In this document: positions 13,576 to 22,364 of the stretch, one piece after another | How positions within the stretch are numbered: the first letter of the stretch is position 1 | Layout: each line of letters starts with the position of its first letter | DNA from: Igneacidithiobacillus sp041146875 | GTDB taxonomy: Bacteria; Pseudomonadota; Gammaproteobacteria; Acidithiobacillales; Acidithiobacillaceae | Direction: 5' to 3' | DNA length: 25,520 bases | Assembly: GCF_041146875.1 (NCBI RefSeq) | Contig: NZ_JBFRXP010000026.1 | Span: 1-25,520 of the forward strand | Made by a program: the position numbers and the translations under genes | The notes under the pieces: model-generated | Told to the model about the DNA's origin: nothing | Database searches by the model: none | Seen by the model: the letters and a program-made list of their open reading frames with translations, nothing else

Positions 13576-14685
13576 ATGCGAAGAAGTCTGGTCGGGGTGG
13601 CGGTAACACTGGCGGTGTTTTTTTCGGGTAGTGTCATGGCGCAAGCGCATACCGCGCTGCGCCATTATGAGCATGGTAAGCACGCCCGCGCGGTTGCTTC
13701 CCATCACCGAGCGACGCACCTGGTTCACCGGCACCGCCGGTTCAAGCACGCCATTGCGCCAGTCGTCCACCGGCAGCGCAAAGTAGAAAGCCCTTCTGCA
13801 GACGATGTTGACTATCAGCCTGCCAGTTTTGATAGTCTGGCTCCGAGCGCTCTGCAACTGATGCATCTCTCCCCCGTACCTTTTGCGGGGGTGGGAGCCG
13901 CGCCGCAGGCCAGCCCGTTGCCGCATTATTCCTTCTCGCGACCTGTCCCTGTGCAAGTGCAGCCGGTGGACTCCGCGCAATTCATTAACGCCTCCCTGAT
14001 TCTCGCCAAAGTGGCAGAGAACGCTCCGGCCGCTGCCGCCCCTGTCGTGAAAGTGGGCGAGGCGGTGGCCGTGACCTCTATGGCAGAAAATGCCGTGCCA
14101 TCTCACCCCGGTGGGACGCTGGGCGTTGCCCTGCAGATGCTTGCGAGTCAAGCCTATTATTGGGCGAGCCATCCACTCGAAGCCCTGCAGCAGAATGGGG
14201 ATTTCGCTGCTGGAGATAATGCCCGAACGGAACTACGCAACGATGTTGCCCTTGCTGCCCAGGATGCAACAGCAGAATCTTCTACTACTAGTTGGCTCTC
14301 GCCGCATGGGCTTGTCTCGGCCGCCTTGCATTTCATTGGTGCGCCGTATGTATGGGGTGGAGCCAGCCCGAGCACAGGTTTCGATTGTAGTGGCTTTGTG
14401 AAGTACATTCTGGCCAAGTTCGATATCCTAGTGCCCCGCACTTCTTATGCACAAGCAGCCAGCCTGCCGGCCATCCCGCGTCGGGATCTAAAGCCAGGGG
14501 ACCTCGTCTTTTTCAACACCATGCACCGAGCCTTTTCGCATGTCGGTATTTACATTGGCCATGGACATTTCGTCAGCGCCCAAACGCCTTCCACTGGCGT
14601 CCAGGTGGCGAGCCTTAGTGATCCTTATTGGGCAGAACGTTTTGACGGCGCGCGTCGTTTACCGCACGGCATCAGTATATCCTGA
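13576..14685 (+). CDS. Secreted NlpC/P60 cell-wall hydrolase
   Basis: The 369-residue protein starts with a signal peptide (about 1-22, cleavage near 'VMA|QA'). A His/Arg-rich stretch follows (about 25-70), then a long low-complexity Ala/Pro/Ser region, and a C-terminal NlpC/P60 domain (about 245-365). The nucleophile is C271 in 'GFDCSGF' and the base is H322 in 'SHVGIYIG'. The third polar residue, twelve places later and His in E. coli MepS, is Ser334 here. The family cleaves peptide cross-links or stems in murein. I chose ATG 13576 (GGAGGA five bases upstream) because it begins the signal peptide; an earlier GTG frame adds 27 unsupported residues. Confidence 0.9.
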   Translation: MRRSLVGVAVTLAVFFSGSVMAQAHTALRHYEHGKHARAVASHHRATHLVHRHRRFKHAIAPVVHRQRKVESPSADDVDYQPASFDSLAPSALQLMHLSPVPFAGVGAAPQASPLPHYSFSRPVPVQVQPVDSAQFINASLILAKVAENAPAAAAPVVKVGEAVAVTSMAENAVPSHPGGTLGVALQMLASQAYYWASHPLEALQQNGDFAAGDNARTELRNDVALAAQDATAESSTTSWLSPHGLVSAALHFIGAPYVWGGASPSTGFDCSGFVKYILAKFDILVPRTSYAQAASLPAIPRRDLKPGDLVFFNTMHRAFSHVGIYIGHGHFVSAQTPSTGVQVASLSDPYWAERFDGARRLPHGISIS

Positions 14686-14701
14686 ACGTGGGCGAAAAAA
14701 T

Positions 14702-14738
14702 GGCGGGGCGACGATATTGCGCCCGCCGTTTTTTTTGT
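14702..14738. terminator. Strong, possibly bidirectional intrinsic terminator
   Basis: GGCGGG pairs with CCCGCC, extended by an inner GC/GC with one bulged G, and is followed by eight T. Six A precede the left arm, so the minus strand also ends in a T run. It sits between the convergent stops of the NlpC/P60 gene (14685) and ccsB (14746) and probably serves both. Confidence 0.88.
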
Positions 14739-14745
14739 TTCTAGT

Positions 14746-15909
14746 TCAGAGCTTGCCGTAGGAATGCAGGCCGCCCAGAAAGAGATTGACACCAATGAAA
14801 CAGAAGGTGACGACGATGAGACTGATTAGGGCCCACCAGGCCATCGGTCGGCCATGCCAGTTTTTCTGGCTACGGGCGTGCAAAAAGCCCGCGTAGTTTA
14901 ACCAGACGATCAAGGCCCAGGTCTCCTTTGGATCCCAAGACCAGAAACCTCCCCAAGCTTTGGCCGCCCAGACCGCCCCGAGAATGGTGCCGGCGGTAAA
15001 AAATAGAAAACCGAAAGCAATCGTTCCCGAGTAGCTGCGTTCGAGAATCTCTAGACTGGGCAAGCGATCACGCAAAAACCCGCCATGTTGTATAGCGCGC
15101 TCCTTGAGCAGATAGGCGAGCCCGGCCATGGCGGAAATGTAGAAATTTGCGTAGGCGACAAACATGGATGGCACGTGGATCTTCATCCAGAAGCTCTGCA
15201 ATGCCGGAATCAGTGGCGCGATGTGGTCGAGATGGTAGGCTGCTCCGACCCAGAACATGAAGATGTCGGCGATCAACACCAGTGGCAGGACAAAGGCGCC
15301 CAGACCGCGACTCTGGGTATCCTCTTCATAATACAAATAAAAAAGGATGGTCATGGCGCAGAACAGCGCCATGACGTCGTAGATATCGCTGACGGGGATG
15401 TGCCCCCAACTGGGGTGACCAATGTAGGTCTCGCGCCAGCGAATGGCGAGCCCGGCAAAGCCTAGGGCAGCCGCCGCCCAGGCGAAACGCTGGCCCCAGC
15501 GACCGCCGACCTCGCTACCCCGAAACAGATACGCGTAATAGCCGCCAGCGCTAAGCAGAATGGCGACGCTCATCCAGTCGAACATCGCGTTACTATGCAA
15601 AAAGTAGCGCATGATCAGGCTATTGGTGTCGTTATAACCGAGGCCGTAGATGCCTACGCCAATGCCAGCGATAGTGAGAACGGCCAAGGTAAATAGGCGA
15701 AAGTGTGGCCATTTCAGGCCAAACCACAACAGCCCGCTGTACCACATGCCAAGGATGATGAACTGCCACATCCAGAATTGGGCGCGGAAAACAACCCAAA
15801 TACCGAGGGCACCCACCGTGAGAAAGAGCGTCCAGGCGAGGTTTTGCTTGAGACTACTCGGAAACGATTTATCGAAACGCGTATACCGCTGTTCGAGTTG
15901 AACAGACAT
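14746..15909 (-). CDS. ccsB: Cytochrome c biogenesis protein CcsB (ResC/CcsA-type)
   Basis: This is a haem-handling component of system II cytochrome c maturation, which delivers haem to apocytochromes outside the inner membrane. The 387-residue protein has about eight hydrophobic segments. It carries the tryptophan-rich haem-binding signature 'WGGFWSWDPKETWALIVWLN' near the C-terminus and a conserved 'HIPSMFVAY'-like segment ('IHVPSMFVAYANFY'). Start ATG 15909 (GGGAGG upstream) is preferred over the longer frame from 16044, whose first 45 residues look non-coding. The partner ResB/Ccs1 is usually next door but is not present within this window. The gene converges on the NlpC/P60 gene. Confidence 0.9.
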   Translation of the reverse strand: MSVQLEQRYTRFDKSFPSSLKQNLAWTLFLTVGALGIWVVFRAQFWMWQFIILGMWYSGLLWFGLKWPHFRLFTLAVLTIAGIGVGIYGLGYNDTNSLIMRYFLHSNAMFDWMSVAILLSAGGYYAYLFRGSEVGGRWGQRFAWAAAALGFAGLAIRWRETYIGHPSWGHIPVSDIYDVMALFCAMTILFYLYYEEDTQSRGLGAFVLPLVLIADIFMFWVGAAYHLDHIAPLIPALQSFWMKIHVPSMFVAYANFYISAMAGLAYLLKERAIQHGGFLRDRLPSLEILERSYSGTIAFGFLFFTAGTILGAVWAAKAWGGFWSWDPKETWALIVWLNYAGFLHARSQKNWHGRPMAWWALISLIVVTFCFIGVNLFLGGLHSYGKL

Positions 15910-16083
15910 GATGCGGTTGCCTCCCTTAGTTTTGCGATGACTCGTTTTTGCTGGTGGAGTGTAGCAATTCTGGGGCCGCAGCTGGATGAGAGCGCGGTCA
16001 GGCTTTGTAGCGCATAGTCGATTCTCGGCTGGACCGTAGCGCACAACCTAGCGTAGAAAGTTGCCCGTGCTGGGACAGCCCAA

Positions 16084-16404
16084 TCAGCTCAAAGGCGCCT
16101 TACTATCATCTAAGCGCGCAAGTAGCCGGAAGCCACCGATCATCCCCCCAATGCGTTGCTGAAGCTCCGCCTCCCAATCTGTACCTAGTGGCCAGGCCTT
16201 GCCGCGCGTGTGTTGGGGAATGTCTAGCTTGTCTGGCTCGCGTCCATCCAATAGGATCAACAAATCAGGCCAATTTTGATCTAGGTATTCATGTCGCGCT
16301 TCCAGCCATTCTCCGCCGGACTGCTCGGCCAGCGCGACAGCGCAGGCGGCAATTTCCGGGCGTTGCTCGTGCAAAAAGACCACGTGGGCGCGACGTTTAT
16401 ACAT
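16084..16404 (-). CDS. Small protein resembling low-molecular-weight phosphatase fold, P-loop lost
   Basis: The 106-residue protein starts 'MYKRRAHVVFLHEQRPEIAA' and ends with a helical segment. The order of elements (N-terminal hydrophobic strand and loop, 'DLLILLDGREPDKLDIPQHT' and 'KAWPLGTDWEAELQQRI') resembles low-molecular-weight tyrosine phosphatase or ArsC-type arsenate reductase. However, the catalytic C-x5-R loop is replaced by 'HEQRPEIAAC'. If related, it should be inactive as a phosphatase or reductase. The likeness is weak and it may be an unrelated hypothetical protein. It is divergent from yoaA, with only 56 bp between starts. Confidence 0.6.
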   Translation of the reverse strand: MYKRRAHVVFLHEQRPEIAACAVALAEQSGGEWLEARHEYLDQNWPDLLILLDGREPDKLDIPQHTRGKAWPLGTDWEAELQQRIGGMIGGFRLLARLDDSKAPLS

Positions 16405-16460
16405 GTGTGGCAGGGTAATGTGCGGCGTTTTCCTTGTCGAGTCATTGTGCAGGTCAGTAA

Positions 16461-18380
16461 ATGAGCGTCGCTATTGCGTGTGGCGAATGGCAAGAAATAC
16501 TGGGCGCTACGAGCCCATTGGCAGCGTTGCTGCCCGGCTTTCGCGTGCGTGCGCAGCAGCAAGAGATGGCCGCGCGGGTGGCTATTGTCCTGGCGGATGG
16601 AGGAGTGGCACTGATCGAGGCCGGTACCGGGACGGGGAAAAGCTTTGCCTACCTGCTCCCAGCGCTGTTGTCTGGACGGCAGGTGATTGTCTCCACCGGC
16701 AGCCGTGCCTTGCAAGATCAGCTTATCGACAAAGACCTTCCTTTGCTGCATCGGGCCTGGCCCAATTCGGCGCGGGTGATGCGTCTCAAGGGGCGCAGCA
16801 ATTATCTATGCCCCTATCGCTTGCAGGAGAGCCTGCGTGATGGTGTGGCCGGACCCATCCAGCGCGACTTGCTGCGGGTAGCAGACTGGGCCGCCACTAC
16901 GCGCGAGGGCGACATTGCCGAGCTACGTGGCGTAGCCGAAGACTCTGCTGTCTGGCCGCTGGTGACTTCTACGCGCGACAACTGCCTTGGTGCGGAATGC
17001 CCCGAGCAGTCCCGTTGCCCGGTGTTGGACGCGCGACGGCAAGCGCACGAGGCAGAGCTGATTGTCGTCAATCACCATCTCTTGCTTTCCGACCTGGCGC
17101 TGAAGGCAGAAGGCAAAGGTGATCTGTTGCCCAATGCCGACGCCCTGATTGTGGACGAGGCGCACCAGTTACCAGAACTGACAGCGCAGTTCTTCGGCCA
17201 ACATCTGAGCGCCCATCGCCTGGCAGAATGGGGGCGCGACAGCCGTGTTGCGGCGCTGGTGGAGGCCGCCGACGATGCCGAGCTGCGCGCCGCTATCCAG
17301 ACCTGGGAACGCGCGGTGCATAGCTGGCAGGAAAGTGCCGGGGAAGGGCGGCAGGAGTGGCGTCCCGACGACGACTCGCGAGTAGCACAGCAGTTTCGCG
17401 AGATTTTGCGCTGTGCCGAACCATTGCAGGAGCAGTTGCGCACCGTAGCCGTGCGAGGCAAGGGGCTGGAGCAGTGCAGCCGGCGTGGCGCAGAATTGCA
17501 GACGGTGCTGGCGCATTTTGCCGCCCCTGGCCTCGCAGAGCAGGAAGTACGCTGGTGTGAAAGGCGCGGGCGTGGTCTATTGCTTCATGCCACTCCCCTC
17601 GACCCCGCCGAGACTCTACAAAAACATCTGTTTTCGCAATACAGCGCGGTCTTGCTCACGAGTGCCACCCTGCGTATTGGTGGCGATTTTTCGCAAACAC
17701 GTAAACTCTTTGGCGTGCATGACAGCCAGGATTTTCTGGCAGCAGCACCCTTTGATTATGCGCGGCAAGCCCTCCTTTATCTGCCTGCCGGTCTCCCTGA
17801 GCCGAGCAGCCCGACCTACACCCGTGCCTGCCTAGAGGCAGCCATTCCGGTACTCGAGGCGAGCGCGGGGCGCGCTTTTTTTCTCTTTACCAGCCATCGC
17901 GCCTTGCAGGAGGCCGCAGCGATCCTGTCCAGCCGCCTGCGCTATCCTTTATTAGTGCAAGGGCAAGCGCCGCGGGCGCGTTTGCTGGAGCGTTTTCGCG
18001 CGGAGGGTGATGCCGTGTTACTGGGGGCGGCGAGCTTTTGGGAGGGCATTGACGTGCAAGGCGAGGCGCTGTCGACTGTCATTATCGACAAACTCCCCTT
18101 TGCTAGCCCTGGCGATCCGGTGCTCCAGGCGCGGATGCAGCGGATTCGCGAACAGGGTGGTGAGCCGTTTCGCGATTTGCAGATCCCCCAAGCCGTCATC
18201 GCCCTCTGTCAGGGTGCCGGGCGCTTGATTCGCTCGGAACAGGATCGCGGGGTGTTGATGCTTTGTGATCCGCGCCTGCGCAGTAAGGGTTATGGGCGTA
18301 TCTTCTTGCAGAGTCTACCGCCCATGCACCAGAGTAGCGATCTGGCAGAGGTACAAGAGTTTTGGCAGAAGCGCACGTGA
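16461..18380 (+). CDS. yoaA: ATP-dependent DNA helicase YoaA/DinG family (XPD-like)
   Basis: This superfamily 2 helicase, with 5'-3' polarity in the family, takes part in repair of stalled forks and damaged DNA. The 639-residue protein has Walker A 'EAGTGTGKS' (53-61), an iron-sulfur domain with Cys117, 175, 180 and 186, the DEAH box (232-235), and C-terminal helicase motifs including 'GAASFWEGIDVQGEAL' and 'QGAGRLIRSEQDRG' (motif VI). Four correctly spaced cysteines support a 4Fe-4S cluster. Placement next to tsaB, as in E. coli, favours YoaA over DinG. Its stop overlaps the GTG start of tsaB (GTGA). No exonuclease domain is fused. Confidence 0.93.
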   Translation: MSVAIACGEWQEILGATSPLAALLPGFRVRAQQQEMAARVAIVLADGGVALIEAGTGTGKSFAYLLPALLSGRQVIVSTGSRALQDQLIDKDLPLLHRAWPNSARVMRLKGRSNYLCPYRLQESLRDGVAGPIQRDLLRVADWAATTREGDIAELRGVAEDSAVWPLVTSTRDNCLGAECPEQSRCPVLDARRQAHEAELIVVNHHLLLSDLALKAEGKGDLLPNADALIVDEAHQLPELTAQFFGQHLSAHRLAEWGRDSRVAALVEAADDAELRAAIQTWERAVHSWQESAGEGRQEWRPDDDSRVAQQFREILRCAEPLQEQLRTVAVRGKGLEQCSRRGAELQTVLAHFAAPGLAEQEVRWCERRGRGLLLHATPLDPAETLQKHLFSQYSAVLLTSATLRIGGDFSQTRKLFGVHDSQDFLAAAPFDYARQALLYLPAGLPEPSSPTYTRACLEAAIPVLEASAGRAFFLFTSHRALQEAAAILSSRLRYPLLVQGQAPRARLLERFRAEGDAVLLGAASFWEGIDVQGEALSTVIIDKLPFASPGDPVLQARMQRIREQGGEPFRDLQIPQAVIALCQGAGRLIRSEQDRGVLMLCDPRLRSKGYGRIFLQSLPPMHQSSDLAEVQEFWQKRT

Positions 18381-19042
18381 AAAAAACTTGGCTAGCCATC
18401 GACACGGCGACCGAGGCCTGTTCTGTGGCTGTAGGTGATGGTGAGCGCATCTGGCAGGACTTGGTTGTGGCTCCCAATCGGCACAGTGATCTGCTTTTGC
18501 CGATGATTGATGGGCTCCTGACCCAAGCAGGTCTGCGCCTCGAGCAAATAGATGGCTTGGCTTGCGGTGTGGGGCCGGGGGGCTTTACCGCCGTGCGCCT
18601 GGGGATCAGCACTATGCAGGGGCTGGCCATCGCGACGGGAAAGCCGCTGTATCCGGTGTCGAGTCTGCAAGCGCTGGCGGCCGGGGCATCTGGCAAGCCG
18701 GTGTTGGCCGCCTTTGATGCGCGCAAGGGCGAAGTCTACGCTGCGGCCTTTCGCCCTAACGCCCTGGGGGTTCCGCAACTATTGGCGCCAGAGCAGGTCT
18801 GTCGACCGGAATCCCTGTGCTGGCCGCCAACGGAAGGGCCATGGCTGGGCCTGGGGACGGGCTGGACCGCCTATGGCCGGCATTGGCCCGGCGTTCAAGA
18901 CTGGCAAGGCGATCGGTATCCACAAGCGGCGCAGGTCTTGCAAATTGCCCAGCTGCGCGCCGCCGCGGGCGATCCGGGCATTGCCCCCGAGGCGCTGGAG
19001 CCGCATTACCTTCGGCCCTCTTTGGTCGTGGAGGGAAAATAG
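18377..19042 (+). CDS. tsaB: tRNA threonylcarbamoyladenosine biosynthesis protein TsaB
   Basis: TsaB partners TsaD (and TsaE) in making t6A37 on ANN-decoding tRNAs. The 221-residue protein has the ASKHA-type N-terminal half: 'LAIDTATEACSVAV', 'NRHSDLLLPMIDGLL', 'GVGPGGFTAVRLGISTMQGL' and 'FDARKGEVYAAAF'. GTG 18377 inside the yoaA stop is preferred, since a slightly longer TTG frame only adds five residues. It overlaps rimI by one base (TAGTG). The yoaA-tsaB-rimI order is a common proteobacterial cluster. Confidence 0.94.
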   Translation: MKKTWLAIDTATEACSVAVGDGERIWQDLVVAPNRHSDLLLPMIDGLLTQAGLRLEQIDGLACGVGPGGFTAVRLGISTMQGLAIATGKPLYPVSSLQALAAGASGKPVLAAFDARKGEVYAAAFRPNALGVPQLLAPEQVCRPESLCWPPTEGPWLGLGTGWTAYGRHWPGVQDWQGDRYPQAAQVLQIAQLRAAAGDPGIAPEALEPHYLRPSLVVEGK

Positions 19043-19509
19043 TGGTTTTACGCATCATGAGCACTGACGACCTTGACGCGGTTGCCACCCTTGAGGCAGA
19101 GATTTCGCCCGGACCCTGGACGCGTGGGATCTTTCGCGATTGCTTGCTCGCCGGTTATGACGCTTGGGTGGGTGCAGACGGTGATCAACTACTGAGTTTT
19201 GGTGTGCTCTCCGTCGGCGCGGCTGAGGCACACATCCTCAATCTCGGTGTCGACCCCGCGTATCGGCGTCGTGGGCATGGGCGGGAAATGCTCCATCAGT
19301 TACTTACCCGTGCGCGGCAGTTGGGTGCCGAACGCGCCTTTCTCGAAGTCCGCGTTTCCAACCGTGGCGCACAAGAGCTCTATCATCAGGCGGGTTTCCA
19401 TGAAATTGGCGTGCGTTTGCAGTATTATCGCAACAAAGAGGGACGCGAGGACGCCTTGGTACTCTCCCTGGCGCTAAGCCAGTCCCTCCCCACGCTGTCT
19501 GAGAGTTGA
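19042..19509 (+). CDS. rimI: Ribosomal protein S18-alanine N-acetyltransferase RimI
   Basis: RimI transfers acetyl from acetyl-CoA to the N-terminal alanine of ribosomal protein S18 in E. coli. The 155-residue protein has a full GNAT fold: 'LEAEISPGPWTRGIFRDCL' at the start, 'AHILNLGVDPAYRRRGHGRE' with the R/Q-x-x-G-x-G/A acetyl-CoA loop, and 'FLEVRVSNRGAQELYHQAGF' for the last conserved motif. Start GTG 19042 follows GAGG by seven bases and overlaps the tsaB stop. Residues after about 148 ('QSLPTLSES') exceed the usual length slightly. Confidence 0.92.
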   Translation: MVLRIMSTDDLDAVATLEAEISPGPWTRGIFRDCLLAGYDAWVGADGDQLLSFGVLSVGAAEAHILNLGVDPAYRRRGHGREMLHQLLTRARQLGAERAFLEVRVSNRGAQELYHQAGFHEIGVRLQYYRNKEGREDALVLSLALSQSLPTLSES

Positions 19510-19514
19510 TTGAG

Positions 19515-21131
19515 ATGTCGGAAAATGCCGAGGCGCTCGCGCGCCCCCAAAGCCTAGACGAGATTCGTCGTCGTCGCACCTTTGCCATCATTTCCCACCC
19601 GGATGCTGGCAAGACCACCCTTACCGAAAAGCTGCTGCTCTTTGGTGGAGCCATCCAAATGGCGGGTACGGTCAAGGCGCGCAAGAGCAGTCGCCATGCC
19701 ACCAGCGACTGGATGGCCATCGAAAAGAGCCGTGGCATCTCGGTGGCTAGCTCGGTGATGCAGTTCGACTACGCCGGGCATGTGATCAATCTGCTCGACA
19801 CCCCGGGCCATCAGGACTTCTCCGAAGACACCTACCGGGTGCTGACGGCGGTGGACTCGGCGCTGATGGTGATTGATGCCGCCAATGGCGTCGAGGCACA
19901 GACCATTAAGTTGCTCGAGGTTTGCCGCCTGCGCGATACCCCCATCATCACCTTTATGAACAAGTTCGACCGCGAGAGCCGCGATCCCACAGAGCTGATG
20001 GATGAAGTGGAATCGGTGCTGGGCATCGCCTGTGCGCCGGTTACCTGGCCGGTAGGAATGGGCAAGCGGTTTCGCGGTGTGTACCACCTGCTGCGCGACG
20101 AGATGTTGGTCTTTGCCCCCGGGCAGGAGAGCCGTGAGCAGGATTTTGAGGTGATATCCGGGCTCGATAATCCCGAGCTGGACAAGCGTTTTCCCGATGA
20201 AATGGCGGACTTGCGCGCTGAGGTTGAACTGCTGCGTGCGGCCGCCAATCCCTTCGATTTGGAAGAGTTTCTGGCCGGGCGACAGACCCCCGTGTTTTTT
20301 GGTTCGGCCATCAACAACTTTGGTGTGCGCGAACTGCTCCAGGCCCTGATCGACTGGGCACCGGGACCTCTGCCGCGCCCGACTACCAGCCGGAGTGTCG
20401 AGCCTGACGAAGAGCGTTTTTCTGGCTTCGTGTTCAAGATCCAGGCCAACATGGACCCGCAGCATCGTGATCGCGTCGCTTTCCTGAGGATTTGTTCCGG
20501 TCACTTTCAGCGTGGCATGCGCGTGCGCCACCTGCGCCTGGGGCGTGAAATCCAGATCCACAACCCGATCACCTTTCTCGCCCGCGAGCGCGAGCTGGTG
20601 GAAGACGCCTATGCCGGCGACATTATCGGCCTGCACAACCACGGCAGCATCCAGATTGGCGATAGCTTCAGCATGGGCGAGGACCTGCAATTTACCGGCA
20701 TCCCCTATTTTGCCCCCGAACTATTCCGCCGTGTGCGCCTGCGCAACCCCCTCAAGGCCAAGCAGTTACAGAAGGGCTTGCAACAGCTGGCGGAGGAGGG
20801 TGCGACTCAGGTCTTTCGGCCTTTGCAGGGCGGTGATCTCATCCTCGGCGCGGTCGGTGTCTTGCAGTTTGACGTGGTGGCCGAGCGCCTCAAGACCGAG
20901 TACGCCGTCGAGGCCAGCTTTGAGCCAGTGAATGTGCAGACGGCGCGCTGGGTGGACTGTGCGGACGTCAAACGCCTGGCGGAATTCACTCGCAAGCTGG
21001 AAGAGCATCTCGCCGAGGATGCCGGCAATCGTCTTGCCTACCTGGCACCTTCGCGGGTGAACTTGGACCTGACCATGGAACGCTGGCCGGAAATTACCTT
21101 CCATGCTACTCGGGAACATGCTGGCGCATGA
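19515..21131 (+). CDS. prfC: Peptide chain release factor 3 (RF3)
   Basis: RF3 is the GTPase that removes RF1/RF2 from the ribosome after termination. The 538-residue protein begins with a translation-factor G domain: 'ISHPDAGKTTLTEK' (G1, about 27-40), 'RGISVASSVMQF' (switch I region), 'DTPGHQDF' (G3) and 'MNKFDR' (G4). Domains II and III follow, with the usual RF3 C-terminal sequence. ATG 19515 was chosen to match relatives ('MSENAEAL'); a TTG overlapping the rimI stop at 19506 is the alternative. The ribosome site is weak, so translation may rely on coupling from rimI. Its stop overlaps the following gene (ATGA). Confidence 0.95.
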   Translation: MSENAEALARPQSLDEIRRRRTFAIISHPDAGKTTLTEKLLLFGGAIQMAGTVKARKSSRHATSDWMAIEKSRGISVASSVMQFDYAGHVINLLDTPGHQDFSEDTYRVLTAVDSALMVIDAANGVEAQTIKLLEVCRLRDTPIITFMNKFDRESRDPTELMDEVESVLGIACAPVTWPVGMGKRFRGVYHLLRDEMLVFAPGQESREQDFEVISGLDNPELDKRFPDEMADLRAEVELLRAAANPFDLEEFLAGRQTPVFFGSAINNFGVRELLQALIDWAPGPLPRPTTSRSVEPDEERFSGFVFKIQANMDPQHRDRVAFLRICSGHFQRGMRVRHLRLGREIQIHNPITFLARERELVEDAYAGDIIGLHNHGSIQIGDSFSMGEDLQFTGIPYFAPELFRRVRLRNPLKAKQLQKGLQQLAEEGATQVFRPLQGGDLILGAVGVLQFDVVAERLKTEYAVEASFEPVNVQTARWVDCADVKRLAEFTRKLEEHLAEDAGNRLAYLAPSRVNLDLTMERWPEITFHATREHAGA

Positions 21132-21592
21132 AAAAGTCCATCCTGGCCGCTGCTGTTGTAGGATTGTTATTGGCGCTGCCCGCCTGTGCGCAGGACTGGG
21201 AAGCGTTGCGCAACCGGGCAGAGCAGGACCCCCAGGCTCTGGCACAGTTGCAGCAGGCGGCGCAAGACGGCCACGGTGAGGCGGCATTTTATCTCGGCAC
21301 CCTCTACGCCCCGCCCATCTGTAAGCAGGAACGCACAGTGCCCAAAAGTTGGAGCCAGGCCCTGCATTGGTATCGAGTCGCCTCTGACCTGGGTGAAGGT
21401 AAGGCCGACTTCGACCTCGGCCTCGCCTATGAAAAGGGTCTGGGGGTAGCCAAGGATCCGACACTGGCGCGCTACTATTACCGGCGCATGATGACTCAGG
21501 CCGCACGCGAGGTGGGTGTGCCCGCCGCGCAAGCCGAAGCCCTCGGTACGGGGGATACGTATGCGGCGTGCTCTTCAGATCATTCGAGCTGA
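21128..21592 (+). CDS. Secreted Sel1-like repeat protein
   Basis: The 154-residue protein has a signal peptide ('MKKSILAAAVVGLLLALPACA', cleavage near residue 21) and Sel1-type TPR-like repeats: 'GHGEAAFYLGTLYAPP' (about 49-64), 'SWSQALHWYRVASDLGEGKA' (about 74-93) and 'FDLGLAYEKGLGVAKDPTLA' (about 95-114), with an 'ARYYYRRMM' helix. The cysteine at 20 also makes a lipoprotein possible, but 'LPAC' is followed by 'AQ' and an alternative cleavage at 'ACA|Q' fits better. Such repeats bind partner proteins in the periplasm. It is coupled to prfC by an ATGA overlap, though it has no obvious functional tie. Confidence 0.8.
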   Translation: MKKSILAAAVVGLLLALPACAQDWEALRNRAEQDPQALAQLQQAAQDGHGEAAFYLGTLYAPPICKQERTVPKSWSQALHWYRVASDLGEGKADFDLGLAYEKGLGVAKDPTLARYYYRRMMTQAAREVGVPAAQAEALGTGDTYAACSSDHSS

Positions 21593-21638
21593 AGGGATTA
21601 CCATTGCTCTCTTTGCTGATGAGTTCCGCTGGGCTGCC

Positions 21639-21667
21639 TTGCGCCAGGGCATTGATCCTCGTATAGT
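21639..21667 (+). promoter_or_regulatory. Probable sigma70-type promoter of rplY-pth-ychF
   Basis: TTGCGC (21639-21644) and TATAGT (21662-21667) are separated by exactly 17 bp and lie 78 bp upstream of the rplY start. Four of six and five of six bases agree with the consensus boxes. This would give the downstream three-gene unit its own promoter, separate from the yoaA-prfC run. Confidence 0.5.
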
Positions 21668-21744
21668 TTGCGCCTCATTTAGGGGAGAAAGGCACGGTCG
21701 TCCCTCGCCCCGCTCGTGATAACGCAATAGAAGGAGTAGCAACA

Positions 21745-22356
21745 ATGACCGAAGCACATTTTGTCCTCGCCGCCGAGAAGCGTAGTGAAGAAGGGCGTCG
21801 TAATAGTCGGCGCATGCGCCGTGCCGGACGGGTCCCGGCGGTGGTCTACGGGGATGGCAAGCCAGCTGAGTCTATTAGCCTGGATGTTTTTGAAGCCTAT
21901 AAATTCTTGGCTAACGAGCAGGCATACAGCAATGTCGTTACCTTGAAACTGGACGGCCACAAGGAGAGTGTGCTCATCCGCGATCTACAGATGCATCCCT
22001 ATAAGGATGAAATCTTGCATGTGGATTTTATGCGCGTACACCAGGGAGAGCTGGTAACTCTGAGTGTCCCTGTGCATCTGCTGAATGAGCATTCGGCAGT
22101 GGGTGTGAAGATGGGCGGTGGCTTGCTGCACCGTGCCCTGACGGAAATCGAGATTCAGGGTCCAGTTGGCAAGCTTCCTGAAGCCATCGAAGTGGATGTG
22201 GCCGAATTGCAGGCTGGTGCCAGTATCCATTTGTCGAGCCTGAAGGTGCCGGCGGGTGTGGTGCTGGTCGCGCTCAAGCACGGCGATGACAAGGAAGTAG
22301 TCTCCATCCACGCCCCGCACGGTCCTGCGGCAGAAGAAGGCGCCACCGAGGAGTAA
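21745..22356 (+). CDS. rplY: 50S ribosomal protein L25, long (Ctc/TL5) form
   Basis: L25 binds 5S rRNA in the large ribosomal subunit. The 203-residue protein is the long form, with an N-terminal L25 domain (about 1-95: 'RRMRRAGRVPAVVYGDG', 'MHPYKDEILHVDFMRV') and a C-terminal TL5/Ctc beta domain (about 100-190), ending in a short acidic tail. AAGGAG lies eight bases before the ATG. The gene order rplY-pth-ychF is conserved in many bacteria; the upstream prs and ispE that often accompany it are absent here. Confidence 0.95.
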   Translation: MTEAHFVLAAEKRSEEGRRNSRRMRRAGRVPAVVYGDGKPAESISLDVFEAYKFLANEQAYSNVVTLKLDGHKESVLIRDLQMHPYKDEILHVDFMRVHQGELVTLSVPVHLLNEHSAVGVKMGGGLLHRALTEIEIQGPVGKLPEAIEVDVAELQAGASIHLSSLKVPAGVVLVALKHGDDKEVVSIHAPHGPAAEEGATEE

Positions 22357-22364
22357 TACCTTCC

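Noticed and set aside
13390..14172. 260-residue minus-strand frame over the NlpC/P60 gene and its upstream region
   Set aside because: The opposite strand has a signal peptide, a ribosome site and a complete NlpC/P60 domain; this frame has neither ribosome site nor motif.
19554..20690. 378-residue minus-strand frame opposite prfC
   Set aside because: It is the antisense of a clear RF3 gene and shows no family motifs.
21593..21744. tRNA or small RNA upstream of rplY, where tRNA-Gln occurs in some genomes
   Set aside because: No cloverleaf or conserved TTCRA-type loop could be found in the stretch.
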